Below are positions 33,568 to 40,741 of a DNA stretch of 44,435 nucleotides, in pieces. This DNA comes from a virus, in IMG/VR virus record IMGVR_UViG_3300007539_000043, positions 1-44,435 of that record, one strand, 5' to 3'. The notes under the pieces are model-generated. The model was not told the origin of the DNA, did no database searches, and saw only the letters and a list, made by a program, of their open reading frames with translations. How positions within the stretch are numbered: position 1 is the first letter of the stretch; each line of letters opens with the position of its first letter. The position numbers and the translations under genes are program-made.

Positions 33568-34569
33568 ATGCTTAAGGTTGATGTCATCGTCGGTGTACAG
33601 CATGGCGATGAAGGAAAGGGAAAAGTAACTCACCATTTACTGAAGTCTGGCGAATATACTCACTGTGTTCGCTATAATGGTGGATGCAACGCGGGTCATA
33701 CAATTTATCATGAAGGAAAGAAATTTGTAACTCATCACATTCCTGCTGGTGTATTTTTCGGAGTAAAGAGCATAATTGGTCCAGGGTGTGTTGTAGATAT
33801 TAATAAATTTTTATTTGAAATTAAAATGTTAGAGGATGCCGGACTACCAGTGAGAGAGAACGTGTTCATTGCTAAGAATGCCCACATCATTCAGGAGCGT
33901 CATTTGTGGGGGGATTCTGGCGAGACCAGGCTTGGTACAACGAGGACTGGCAATGGACCTTGTTACAGTGATAAATATAGTCGTTCTGGAATTAGGGCAC
34001 AGGATGTCAACAAATTGAAGCCCTATCTTATTGACATGTATGAAGAATTTCATATCAATAATAATGACGCAGTTGTTTTGTGTGAGGGTGCGCAAGGCTT
34101 CGGATTGGACATCGATTGGGGTAATTATCCTTATGTCACCAGTAGTCATTGTACAACTGCTGGTGCTATGTTGAATGGCTTCCCTCCCAAATCTATCAGA
34201 AACGTTTATGGAGTGGCTAAGATTTACGAAACATACGTTGGATCAAAAAGTTTTCAGCCAAAAGATGATATCTTCTGTAGAATCCAGAAAGCCGGAAGCG
34301 AATTCGGTGCAACGACTGGGCGCAAGCGACAATGTAATTGGATGAACTTAACTTCCATTCGTCGTGCTATCGATATTAACGGAGTAAATTGCTTAATTAT
34401 TAATAAAATCGATGTGCTCGAGGAAGTTGGTCAGTGGGCAGTTGAGGTTGGTGGCACTGGAAATGGTTCACTTTTGGTGTTCGGGAGCGGAGAGGAATTA
34501 GAAGACTACATTTCTGAATATCTACATGGTATAAAGGTTATATTCTCTGGAGATCCAGAAAGGATTTAA
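33568..34569 (+). CDS. purA: Adenylosuccinate synthetase (PurA family)
   Basis: The 333-residue product has the PurA phosphate loop HGDEGKGKV (12-20) with catalytic Asp14, GGCNAGHT with the second catalytic histidine (His44), TTGRKRQCNWMN (about 249) for IMP and aspartate, and NKID (about 280), a guanine-binding motif. It converts IMP and aspartate with GTP to adenylosuccinate. Length is nearer archaeal PurA than the 430-residue bacterial enzyme. Phage PurZ enzymes, which make 2-aminoadenine precursors, lack the loop aspartate as I recall; this one keeps it, so ordinary PurA is favoured. The closeness to archaeal-type forms leaves room for a PurZ-like variant. Confidence 0.88.
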   Translation: MLKVDVIVGVQHGDEGKGKVTHHLLKSGEYTHCVRYNGGCNAGHTIYHEGKKFVTHHIPAGVFFGVKSIIGPGCVVDINKFLFEIKMLEDAGLPVRENVFIAKNAHIIQERHLWGDSGETRLGTTRTGNGPCYSDKYSRSGIRAQDVNKLKPYLIDMYEEFHINNNDAVVLCEGAQGFGLDIDWGNYPYVTSSHCTTAGAMLNGFPPKSIRNVYGVAKIYETYVGSKSFQPKDDIFCRIQKAGSEFGATTGRKRQCNWMNLTSIRRAIDINGVNCLIINKIDVLEEVGQWAVEVGGTGNGSLLVFGSGEELEDYISEYLHGIKVIFSGDPERI

Positions 34570-34571
34570 TT

Positions 34572-34823
34572 GTGACGAGGAAGATTAAATTTCCATGCCT
34601 GGACCTACATGGTGAATGTCATGACAGGGCGGATCATTTGATAGAGAAATTCATTACAGATAATTTTGATGAACTTCCAATAAAAATAATAACCGGGAAG
34701 TCGGAGCACTTCATTAGGAAAACCAAAGAATATGTTGAAAAATATGATTTGTTCTGCTACAAAGAGAACTATACAAATTATGGCTGCTGGGTGATACTCG
34801 AAAGACCGTGGCCAAAAAAATAA
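34572..34823 (+). CDS. Smr-domain protein
   Basis: GTG 34572 lies two bases after the purA stop. The 83-residue product is a nearly bare Smr domain: LDLHGECHDRADHLIEKF (about 9-26) carries the conserved LDLHG motif, and IKIITGKSEHFIRKTKEYV holds a changed form of the usual GxG loop. Smr domains nick branched DNA or cleave RNA, and small stand-alone forms occur in phages. The loop change makes activity uncertain. It could act in recombination or in RNA decay. Confidence 0.8.
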   Translation: MTRKIKFPCLDLHGECHDRADHLIEKFITDNFDELPIKIITGKSEHFIRKTKEYVEKYDLFCYKENYTNYGCWVILERPWPKK

Positions 34824-34831
34824 AAAACACC

Positions 34832-34860
34832 TTGACTTTGCTGGCAAGAAATATTATAAT
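34832..34860 (+). promoter_or_regulatory. Sigma70-type promoter of second R-M pair
   Basis: TTGACT (34832-34837) and TATAAT (34855-34860) are spaced by 17 bp, directly before the gene at 34883 and its SD GGAGGA. Confidence 0.82.
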
Positions 34861-34882
34861 AACATTATAGGAGGACATCAAT

Positions 34883-35515
34883 ATGTCACTTTATGAAAAG
34901 GTAGTAGAAGTTTATCGCGTTGCAAAAAATTATTCACAATCTTATGAAAATGGCAATAGATCCTCGAAAAGAACTGATAAGTTAAATGATGCATTCATCA
35001 ATAAAGTCGTGCAGCCAATTTTTTCACAAGATAAAGGATATACAATAAAAACAGAACATTCAATTGCGTGTGCCTATGGTGATACATTCAAGATGGATGT
35101 CGTTGTATACAAGAAAGATAAAATTGTAGCGATGTTTCCATTGAAGGCAATAGAGAGGAGCTACAATAAAAATAGGTTTAATTTTGCCAATACGATCGTA
35201 GGAGAGGCATATCGAATTTGGGGGAAGCCGGGAATTCCAGATAGAGAAAAGACACTGGTTGCTGCAGTAGATTGGATTCCATATGAAGTGATGGTAGGCA
35301 AAGAAAAGACAGAAAGGACAAAATTAGCCAGAATTTCTTCTGAAAATCTTACAAGGATGGCTGCTAGTTTTGGGTATCCAAATTCAAAACACATTAGTGT
35401 GAAGATCCAATTTGATTATGACGAAATGAGCAATAAGATAACAAACATCGACAAAGGCTCAGTAATAAAGTTTATGAAAGAGTTGGAAGAGTGGGAAGAT
35501 AATTTTGAACAGTGA
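34883..35515 (+). CDS. Putative restriction endonuclease (PD-(D/E)xK-like)
   Basis: The 210-residue product is not a known family by eye, but FKMDVVVYKK (Asp at about 75) followed after 14 residues by MFPLKAIERSYNKN resembles a restriction nuclease core, with the usual acidic residue of the (D/E)xK motif replaced by proline and the lysine kept. FANTIVGEAYRIWG fits the helix that follows in such enzymes. It overlaps the methyltransferase downstream by 11 bases and shares its promoter, the layout of a restriction-modification pair. Function is inferred from that context and the partial motif. Confidence 0.5.
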   Translation: MSLYEKVVEVYRVAKNYSQSYENGNRSSKRTDKLNDAFINKVVQPIFSQDKGYTIKTEHSIACAYGDTFKMDVVVYKKDKIVAMFPLKAIERSYNKNRFNFANTIVGEAYRIWGKPGIPDREKTLVAAVDWIPYEVMVGKEKTERTKLARISSENLTRMAASFGYPNSKHISVKIQFDYDEMSNKITNIDKGSVIKFMKELEEWEDNFEQ

Positions 35516-36941
35516 AACAGATAAATTTTATGAATATGAAAAAGGGATTTCCAAGAAAAAGAAGGTTGAATACGGAATTGTTTATACTCCGCCCGAGATA
35601 GTGGATTATATAAATGATTCTGTTTTGGCGAAATGGAGCGGTGTAGAGCCACCAAGAGTAGTTGATCCTTGTTGCGGAACCGGAATTTTTTTGCATGATA
35701 TGGCAAATAAGATTTCGAAGAGATGGAATCTTGATTTGGCACAGGTGTATAAAGAATATATTCATGGGTTTGAGAAAGATGTTGAAGCTGCAAAATTGTG
35801 TCAAGATTTACTAAAATGCCCGAACATACAAGTAACAGAATCATCTCTAAAAGATGATCTTGACTCTTATGATATTATCGTGACTAACCCTCCGTACATA
35901 AGGATTCAGAATCTGGATTCAGAAACCAGAGATTTTATAAAGGAAAACCATCCGGTAGCAGTTGGCGACACAGATATTTATATAGCTTTTTTGGACAAGC
36001 TACATGATACTGGAAAAATTGTTGGGCTAATTTGTCCAAATAGTTGGATAAGAAATAAGAGTTCATATCTGATCAGAGATAAATTCTTTAATAGCCAGAC
36101 ATTGTGTGAGGTGATTGACTTTGGGTCAGAGATGGTTTTTGATAATGCTCAAGTATATACATCTATTTTGATATTCAATGAGGCGACAGATAAATTAAAT
36201 TATAAAAATAATTTGCTACACTCTCCATCTCTTGTTTCTTATTCGGAAAGTTCGCCATCAGAAATATATCTTGGATTAGAAAAGTCACAAGACGATGGGA
36301 TCGATATTTTTGAATTCTGTGATTTTAAGATAGGGTTGGCTACGTTGTGTGATGGGTTGTTTTTTTGTGAATCGATAAAAGAAAATGGAAAATACACAAC
36401 TGTCAAAAATAAATTCGGACAATATGAAATAGAGACTGCGATACTCAGGAAATGTGTCAAGGCTAGTAAAATACAAAACAAATCTGATAACACATATATA
36501 GTTTTCCCATATGATGAAGCTGGCAGCCTTATCTCGGAAACTGATTTGTACAATAAATTCCCAAAGGCTCATGACATGTTATCATCTCACAAAGATAAGT
36601 TATTATCAAGAGATAAGGGAAAAATCAATAAAGAAAAATGGTATGGGTTTGGGAGAGATCAGGGGTTAAAAAACAGCGGAGAGAAGATATTATTGCCACC
36701 TTTCCAGAAGGATACCATCAAAGTTCTCGAGAGCCAGAAGGATGAGTATTATATATCTGGATATGCAGTTATGCCAAAGAGCGGTTTCACTATTGATCAA
36801 GTTAAAACATTTTTAGAAAGTCAAGAGTGTTATGACAAAATTAAACATAAAGCTAAAAGTATGTCGAATGGGTGGATAGGCCTTTCAAAGAACACTTTTA
36901 AAAACATAAAAGTATCAAAACAATTTTATGTTTCTGCTTGA
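35505..36941 (+). CDS. N6-adenine DNA methyltransferase (gamma class)
   Basis: TTG 35505 starts within the previous gene, with GGGAAGA upstream. The 478-residue product has motif I VVDPCCGTGIFLHDMA (about 51-66), an acidic residue in HGFEKD, and motif IV IIVTNPPYIRIQNLD (about 124-138), in the order of gamma-class enzymes such as TaqI and Eco57I types. It methylates adenine N6 using S-adenosylmethionine. The C-terminal half (about 230-478) would hold target recognition, with SGYAVMPKSGFTIDQV and GWIGLSKNTF as in related enzymes. It probably protects phage DNA against the gene product upstream. Confidence 0.9.
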   Translation: MNSETDKFYEYEKGISKKKKVEYGIVYTPPEIVDYINDSVLAKWSGVEPPRVVDPCCGTGIFLHDMANKISKRWNLDLAQVYKEYIHGFEKDVEAAKLCQDLLKCPNIQVTESSLKDDLDSYDIIVTNPPYIRIQNLDSETRDFIKENHPVAVGDTDIYIAFLDKLHDTGKIVGLICPNSWIRNKSSYLIRDKFFNSQTLCEVIDFGSEMVFDNAQVYTSILIFNEATDKLNYKNNLLHSPSLVSYSESSPSEIYLGLEKSQDDGIDIFEFCDFKIGLATLCDGLFFCESIKENGKYTTVKNKFGQYEIETAILRKCVKASKIQNKSDNTYIVFPYDEAGSLISETDLYNKFPKAHDMLSSHKDKLLSRDKGKINKEKWYGFGRDQGLKNSGEKILLPPFQKDTIKVLESQKDEYYISGYAVMPKSGFTIDQVKTFLESQECYDKIKHKAKSMSNGWIGLSKNTFKNIKVSKQFYVSA

Positions 36942-36966
36942 CAAATTATAAAAAAAATATTATAAT
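36938..36966 (+). promoter_or_regulatory. Sigma70-type promoter of third R-M operon
   Basis: TTGACA (36938-36943) and TATAAT (36961-36966), both perfect, are spaced by 17 bp. The -35 box contains the methyltransferase TGA stop (36939-36941). Confidence 0.85.
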
Positions 36967-36994
36967 ATTATCACAAACAATAAAGGAGTAGCCA

Positions 36995-37306
36995 ATGGCA
37001 ACTGGGTTCGAAATTTTTGAAAACGTAGTAGAAATTCACCAAGAAGTTGAAGATGTTGATATGTCTTCAAAAGAAGAGAAGATGCTAGAATATGTTCGAG
37101 AACTTCAGAAGATCGAAGATCAAATGGAGCCTCTGAAAGAAATGAAGCGTCAACTAAAAGCTGATTTCAAGGAGGCTGATTGGCTTACTGGAGATGAAAT
37201 CTCTATGACAGTTAAAGCATATCGAATGATGAAAACAAAAGATTTTGATTTCGATGAATTTGCAAAAGTTTATGAATCACTCGCAAAGATTACTGGGAGG
37301 GCATAA
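36995..37306 (+). CDS. Hypothetical coiled-coil protein, 103 aa
   Basis: The first gene of the operon has AAAGGAG as SD. The 103-residue product is charged and mostly helical, with a coiled-coil-like centre (LEYVRELQKIEDQMEPLKEMKR, about 31-52). It has no visible DNA-binding helix-turn-helix, so it is not an obvious control protein. The stop and the next start overlap as TAATG, coupling its translation to the nuclease-like gene. Function is unknown. Confidence 0.7.
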   Translation: MATGFEIFENVVEIHQEVEDVDMSSKEEKMLEYVRELQKIEDQMEPLKEMKRQLKADFKEADWLTGDEISMTVKAYRMMKTKDFDFDEFAKVYESLAKITGRA

Positions 37307-37776
37307 TGAGTCATAAGGTTCAATATGATAAGGTTTATTCATTTGACCTTGCTGGTAAAGTTAGCTTTGGAACTCTGACAGAAAAAGAATGTTTTGAGAT
37401 CTTGTCTGACGGTCGACCCTCTTCACACTTTCTGGAAGTTCAACTGACAAAGTGGTTCCCAGAGCTAGAGCATATCAAGGGATGTAAAGATCATGACCAT
37501 GTTATTAAGACTGGTACAAAACTCGTGAAGATCGATGCCAAGAACTTTACAAAAAGCGGTGGATGTAAATTTATGCCATCAAGCATGCTGGGAATAGGGC
37601 GGACATTCAACGAGAAAGAGTTCAAGAGACACGCGAATGAAATAAACTATGCTATTTGTGACATTACTCGACTGCCTATTGTGAAGGTAGTATTCAAGAA
37701 GGGGGACGTCCTAGCTGAACAATATCCGAAGGGACAGATCGGCAAGAAGCAAAGGAGTGTAATCTTTAATGAGTAA
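37306..37776 (+). CDS. Putative restriction endonuclease, PD-(D/E)xK type
   Basis: The 156-residue product contains KGCKDHDH (about 58-65) and, about a dozen residues on, KIDAKNFTKSGGCKF (about 75-89), which fits an Asp-x(n)-DxK nuclease core followed by a conserved FMPSSMLGIGR segment. I associate this segment with small restriction-type nucleases in phages and prophages, without being able to name the family. It overlaps the methyltransferase at 37769 by eight bases, like the other two pairs in the window. Nuclease activity and the target site are inferred. Confidence 0.55.
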   Translation: MSHKVQYDKVYSFDLAGKVSFGTLTEKECFEILSDGRPSSHFLEVQLTKWFPELEHIKGCKDHDHVIKTGTKLVKIDAKNFTKSGGCKFMPSSMLGIGRTFNEKEFKRHANEINYAICDITRLPIVKVVFKKGDVLAEQYPKGQIGKKQRSVIFNE

Positions 37777-38728
37777 GGGGCTAGATAAATTTTATACTAA
37801 AGAATCTGTCATTCTAGATCTGATTGACATGCTAGAGATGGATAAGTATGATATTTTCATAGAGCCTTCCGCTGGGGATGGTGCTTTTTTGAAGCACCTC
37901 CCAAAAAGCAAAACAATTGCCATGGACATCCAGCCAGATGTGCCAGAGATATTCGAGGAGGACTTCTTCAATTTTAGGCCCAGCCCTGAGCAACACTCTT
38001 CAAAAAGTATTATTACAGTAGGCAATCCCCCGTTCGGAAAAAATTCTAGTTTGGCAATCAAGTTCTTTAACCATGCTGCAAAATATTCAGAGTGTATCGC
38101 TTTTGTTTTGCCTAGAACTTTTCGTAAGCCATCAGTGATAAATCGCCTGGACGCATCCTTCTATCTAGAAAGAGAGAAAGTCTTAGAGAGTAAATCTAAT
38201 TCTTTTTATCTGCCAACAGGGGAAGACTACGATGTACCTACTGTGATACAAGTCTGGAAAAAATATGACAATGATAAGACTCGAGAGAAAATTAACACTG
38301 TCAGCACTCACAAAGATTTTCAATTTTTATCGCCAATAAAGGATAATATGTTAGCTACTGCGGTTTGCGATTTTAGGCCCTTTGTTGCATGTTGTGTGAA
38401 TCCCGAATTGTGCAAACTAAAAACAAAGCAAGAAGTGACGCCAGAAAATTATAAGCTTTTAGTAGAGGAAGCTGATTTTTGTATACGAAGGGTTGGAGCT
38501 TCGGCTGGAAAAGTATATAAAGATTTCAGGCAGAAGAAGCGCGACTGGAAAAGTCACTACTATATAAAAGAAAATATAACGGGTGTTGATTCTATTATGG
38601 AATTGATTAAGTGGGATTATTCTGGTAGCCCGAAATATGATATAGCCGGAAATCCTAGTATTTCTAAAAATGAACTTATAAATTTTTATATTAAAACAAA
38701 AAACAAATTGGAGACTGAAGAACAATGA
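37769..38728 (+). CDS. DNA methyltransferase-like protein (NPPF)
   Basis: The 319-residue product has motif I FIEPSAGDGAFLKHLP (about 30-45) and motif IV VGNPPFGKNSSLAIKFFNH (about 84-102), an amino-methyltransferase arrangement. FVLPRTFRKPS follows as in related enzymes. The rest has no recognised domain and may read the target. NPPF in place of NPPY occurs in functional adenine methyltransferases. The start overlaps the preceding nuclease-like gene with AGGAG upstream, and its stop overlaps the dUTPase start as ATGA, so all five genes from 36995 to 40327 form one operon. Confidence 0.82.
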   Translation: MSKGLDKFYTKESVILDLIDMLEMDKYDIFIEPSAGDGAFLKHLPKSKTIAMDIQPDVPEIFEEDFFNFRPSPEQHSSKSIITVGNPPFGKNSSLAIKFFNHAAKYSECIAFVLPRTFRKPSVINRLDASFYLEREKVLESKSNSFYLPTGEDYDVPTVIQVWKKYDNDKTREKINTVSTHKDFQFLSPIKDNMLATAVCDFRPFVACCVNPELCKLKTKQEVTPENYKLLVEEADFCIRRVGASAGKVYKDFRQKKRDWKSHYYIKENITGVDSIMELIKWDYSGSPKYDIAGNPSISKNELINFYIKTKNKLETEEQ

Positions 38729-39297
38729 TTTTAGAATATTACAGGGTTCGTGAAGACGCTATTCCGCCAACACGGGCAAACCCATCAGACGCAGGTTTAG
38801 ATGTACACTACAATCCAGACGGCAAGTATGATAGAGAGACAGTTTTATTGGGACCAAATCAGAGTGCCATTTTTTCTACTGGGCTTAAATTCGGTATTCC
38901 ACATGGCTATATGCTGGAGGTAAAAAATAGAAGTGGGAATGCAGCCAAGAAGAAACTTTTGGTAGGTGCTTGTGTTATTGACTCTGGATATGATGGAGAA
39001 ATTTTTGTAAACTTACACAACGTAGGTAACGAAACACAAATCATTGAAAGAGGAGATAAGATTGCCCAGTTGGTGCTAGTCCCAGTAGTTCACTTTCGGG
39101 CACTTGAAACACCAAATGATAATCTCTATAACTGGTATCCAATCACTATTAGTGACCGAGGGGATGGTGCTCTTGGGTCAACGGACCAGCCAAAAGCTAA
39201 AACTGCTCCGACGCCTGCTTCCAATCAGGCGGCATCTGTTGATGTATTTTCTGTTCCTAGAAATTGGGAATTAGGAGACTCACATGAAAATCGCTAG
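38725..39297 (+). CDS. dut: dUTPase
   Basis: The 190-residue product contains the five trimeric dUTPase motifs: SDAGLDVHYN (1), KNRSGNA (2), VIDSGYDGEIFVNLHN (3), RGDKIAQLVLVP (4) and RGDGALGSTD (5). It hydrolyses dUTP to dUMP, preventing uracil incorporation and feeding thymidylate synthesis. A C-terminal extension of about 40 residues after motif 5 (proline- and alanine-rich, ending [11 protein letters not shown]) is not part of the usual enzyme. It overlaps the next gene by 14 bases. Confidence 0.93.
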   Translation: MILEYYRVREDAIPPTRANPSDAGLDVHYNPDGKYDRETVLLGPNQSAIFSTGLKFGIPHGYMLEVKNRSGNAAKKKLLVGACVIDSGYDGEIFVNLHNVGNETQIIERGDKIAQLVLVPVVHFRALETPNDNLYNWYPITISDRGDGALGSTDQPKAKTAPTPASNQAASVDVFSVPRNWELGDSHENR

Positions 39298-40327
39298 TTC
39301 TCTGTCTTTTGATGATGTGCTATTGCTTCCGCAATACTCTTCGATTGTTTCTCGTTCGGAGGTTGACATTTCCAACTCCTTATCAGAGGAATGTCGTTTT
39401 GATATCCCAGTGATATCTTCTCCCATGGATACCATAACAGAAGAGAAAATGGCGACCGCAATGTCTTCTCTTGGCGGCCTCGGTGTTGTGCATCGATATA
39501 ACACAATCGATGAGCAAGTAAATATCATGAGGAAGATAAAAGATAAAAATCCTTCTTCACCGACTGCAGCAGCAATAGGAATTTCAGGTGACTATCTCGA
39601 ACGCGCCGCAGAATTGGTGAACAATGGTGGAGTATCAATTTTATGCCTAGATGTTGCTCATGGTCATCATGTCTTAATGAGGGAGGCCCTTCATAAAATC
39701 AAGCGATCTTTTGGAGAAGAAATTCATATCATGGCTGGAAATGTTGCAACACGTATTGCTTTTGAAGATCTAGCTAACTGGGGAGCAGACTCTATCCGCG
39801 TCGGCATCGGCGGAGGATCGATTTGCTCGACTCGTATCCAGACTGGACATGGCGTTCCAACCTTTCAGTCAGTGAGTGATTGTTATTATGCTAATACAGA
39901 TAGGGATGTAAAGTTAATCGCTGACGGCGGAATAAAGACTAGTGGCGATATCGTAAAGGCTCTTGCAGCAGGTGCAGATTTTGTTATGGTTGGATCATTG
40001 TTAGCCGGTACAACAGAGACACCAGGTACGGTTTATCACGGTAATAATCCAAGCATGCGTCCTTACAAGAAATATCGTGGCATGGCATCTGCCGAAGCAC
40101 AAAGATCCTGGCGAGGAAGAACAAGTTCCTTGGAAGGTGTGTCTGTTACTGTGCCTTTTGTGGGCGGAGTTGACAGAGTTATTAATGAATTGGTTGTTGG
40201 TATACGCAGCGGATTGTCTTATAGTGGTTCAAGAGATATCCTAGAGTTACAATCTAACGCAGAGTTTATTACACAAACGTCTGCTGGCCTGATGGAAAGT
40301 AGAACGCATATTAAATATAGGGATTGA
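39284..40327 (+). CDS. IMP dehydrogenase/GMP reductase family protein
   Basis: The 347-residue barrel has [13 protein letters not shown] at the start, the catalytic loop GGGSICSTR with the active cysteine, [21 protein letters not shown] and [10 protein letters not shown]. It lacks the CBS domains of most IMPDHs and has the same length as E. coli GMP reductase. The flap between GMAS and VPFVGGV is short, as in GMP reductase, without the Arg-Tyr pair of IMPDH, yet the C-terminus (QTSAGLMES) looks like IMPDH. It therefore either oxidises IMP to XMP or reduces GMP to IMP. The latter would supply PurA encoded at 33568. Confidence 0.85.
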   Translation: MKIASSLSFDDVLLLPQYSSIVSRSEVDISNSLSEECRFDIPVISSPMDTITEEKMATAMSSLGGLGVVHRYNTIDEQVNIMRKIKDKNPSSPTAAAIGISGDYLERAAELVNNGGVSILCLDVAHGHHVLMREALHKIKRSFGEEIHIMAGNVATRIAFEDLANWGADSIRVGIGGGSICSTRIQTGHGVPTFQSVSDCYYANTDRDVKLIADGGIKTSGDIVKALAAGADFVMVGSLLAGTTETPGTVYHGNNPSMRPYKKYRGMASAEAQRSWRGRTSSLEGVSVTVPFVGGVDRVINELVVGIRSGLSYSGSRDILELQSNAEFITQTSAGLMESRTHIKYRD

Positions 40328-40330
40328 TAA

Positions 40331-40657
40331 GTGGAATACGGAAAGTTAGAAAAGCGTATCAGTTTTATGGATACGGATAAAAGAAACGCTGATCTAATAG
40401 TAAGATTGAAGCACGACAGTCTAACTAAAACAAAGTTTTTCCGTGCTATATTAACAGGATATTTGGAGAATGATCCACTGATAAGGGAATTTATCGAAGC
40501 GATTAAAGAAGAGAACGCCTATCAAAGCAGAAAAAAATCAAAAATTAATAAAGAAATGATAGATGAAGGAATAAATAACGTTAGAAAAATTGGATTGAAT
40601 GACAAAGAGATAGAAAATATTTTTGATATGCTAGAGAAAGAACATCCAGATTTATAA
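40331..40657 (+). CDS. Ribbon-helix-helix-like protein
   Basis: GTG 40331 follows the previous stop by three bases. In the 108-residue product the N-terminal KRISFMDTDKRNADLIVRL then LTKTKFFRAILTGYLEND (about 8-47) has the strand-helix-helix pattern of ribbon-helix-helix DNA-binding proteins. The rest is charged helix with a basic stretch (QSRKKSKINKEM). It may regulate transcription or bind DNA. It ends the operon, just before an A/T hairpin and a putative late promoter. Confidence 0.6.
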   Translation: MEYGKLEKRISFMDTDKRNADLIVRLKHDSLTKTKFFRAILTGYLENDPLIREFIEAIKEENAYQSRKKSKINKEMIDEGINNVRKIGLNDKEIENIFDMLEKEHPDL

Positions 40658-40658
40658 A

Positions 40659-40680
40659 ATTTTTTGTTTTTTCAAAAAAT
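40659..40680 (+). terminator. A/T-rich inverted repeat, weak terminator
   Basis: ATTTTTTG (40659-40666) and CAAAAAAT (40673-40680) form a perfect 8-bp stem around a T6 loop at the junction between the metabolic operon and a late gene. The low GC content makes termination uncertain. Confidence 0.4.
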
Positions 40681-40685
40681 AAAAT

Positions 40686-40705
40686 ACTATTTATAATTGA
40701 TAAAG
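40686..40705 (+). promoter_or_regulatory. Putative late promoter motif, copy 3
   Basis: The motif at 40686-40705 begins ACTATTTATAA and ends GATAAAG, aligning with copies at 588 and 1048. It lies 36 nt before the acidic protein gene at 40742. Confidence 0.45.
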
Positions 40706-40741
40706 AGCCAACTTTATAGTTTGGCAACAGGAGATTTAAAA

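Noticed and set aside
33568-34569. Definite assignment as PurZ with a 2-aminoadenine genome
   Set aside because: The catalytic aspartate loop and NKID motif are those of PurA, and no other Z-genome gene was recognised in the window.
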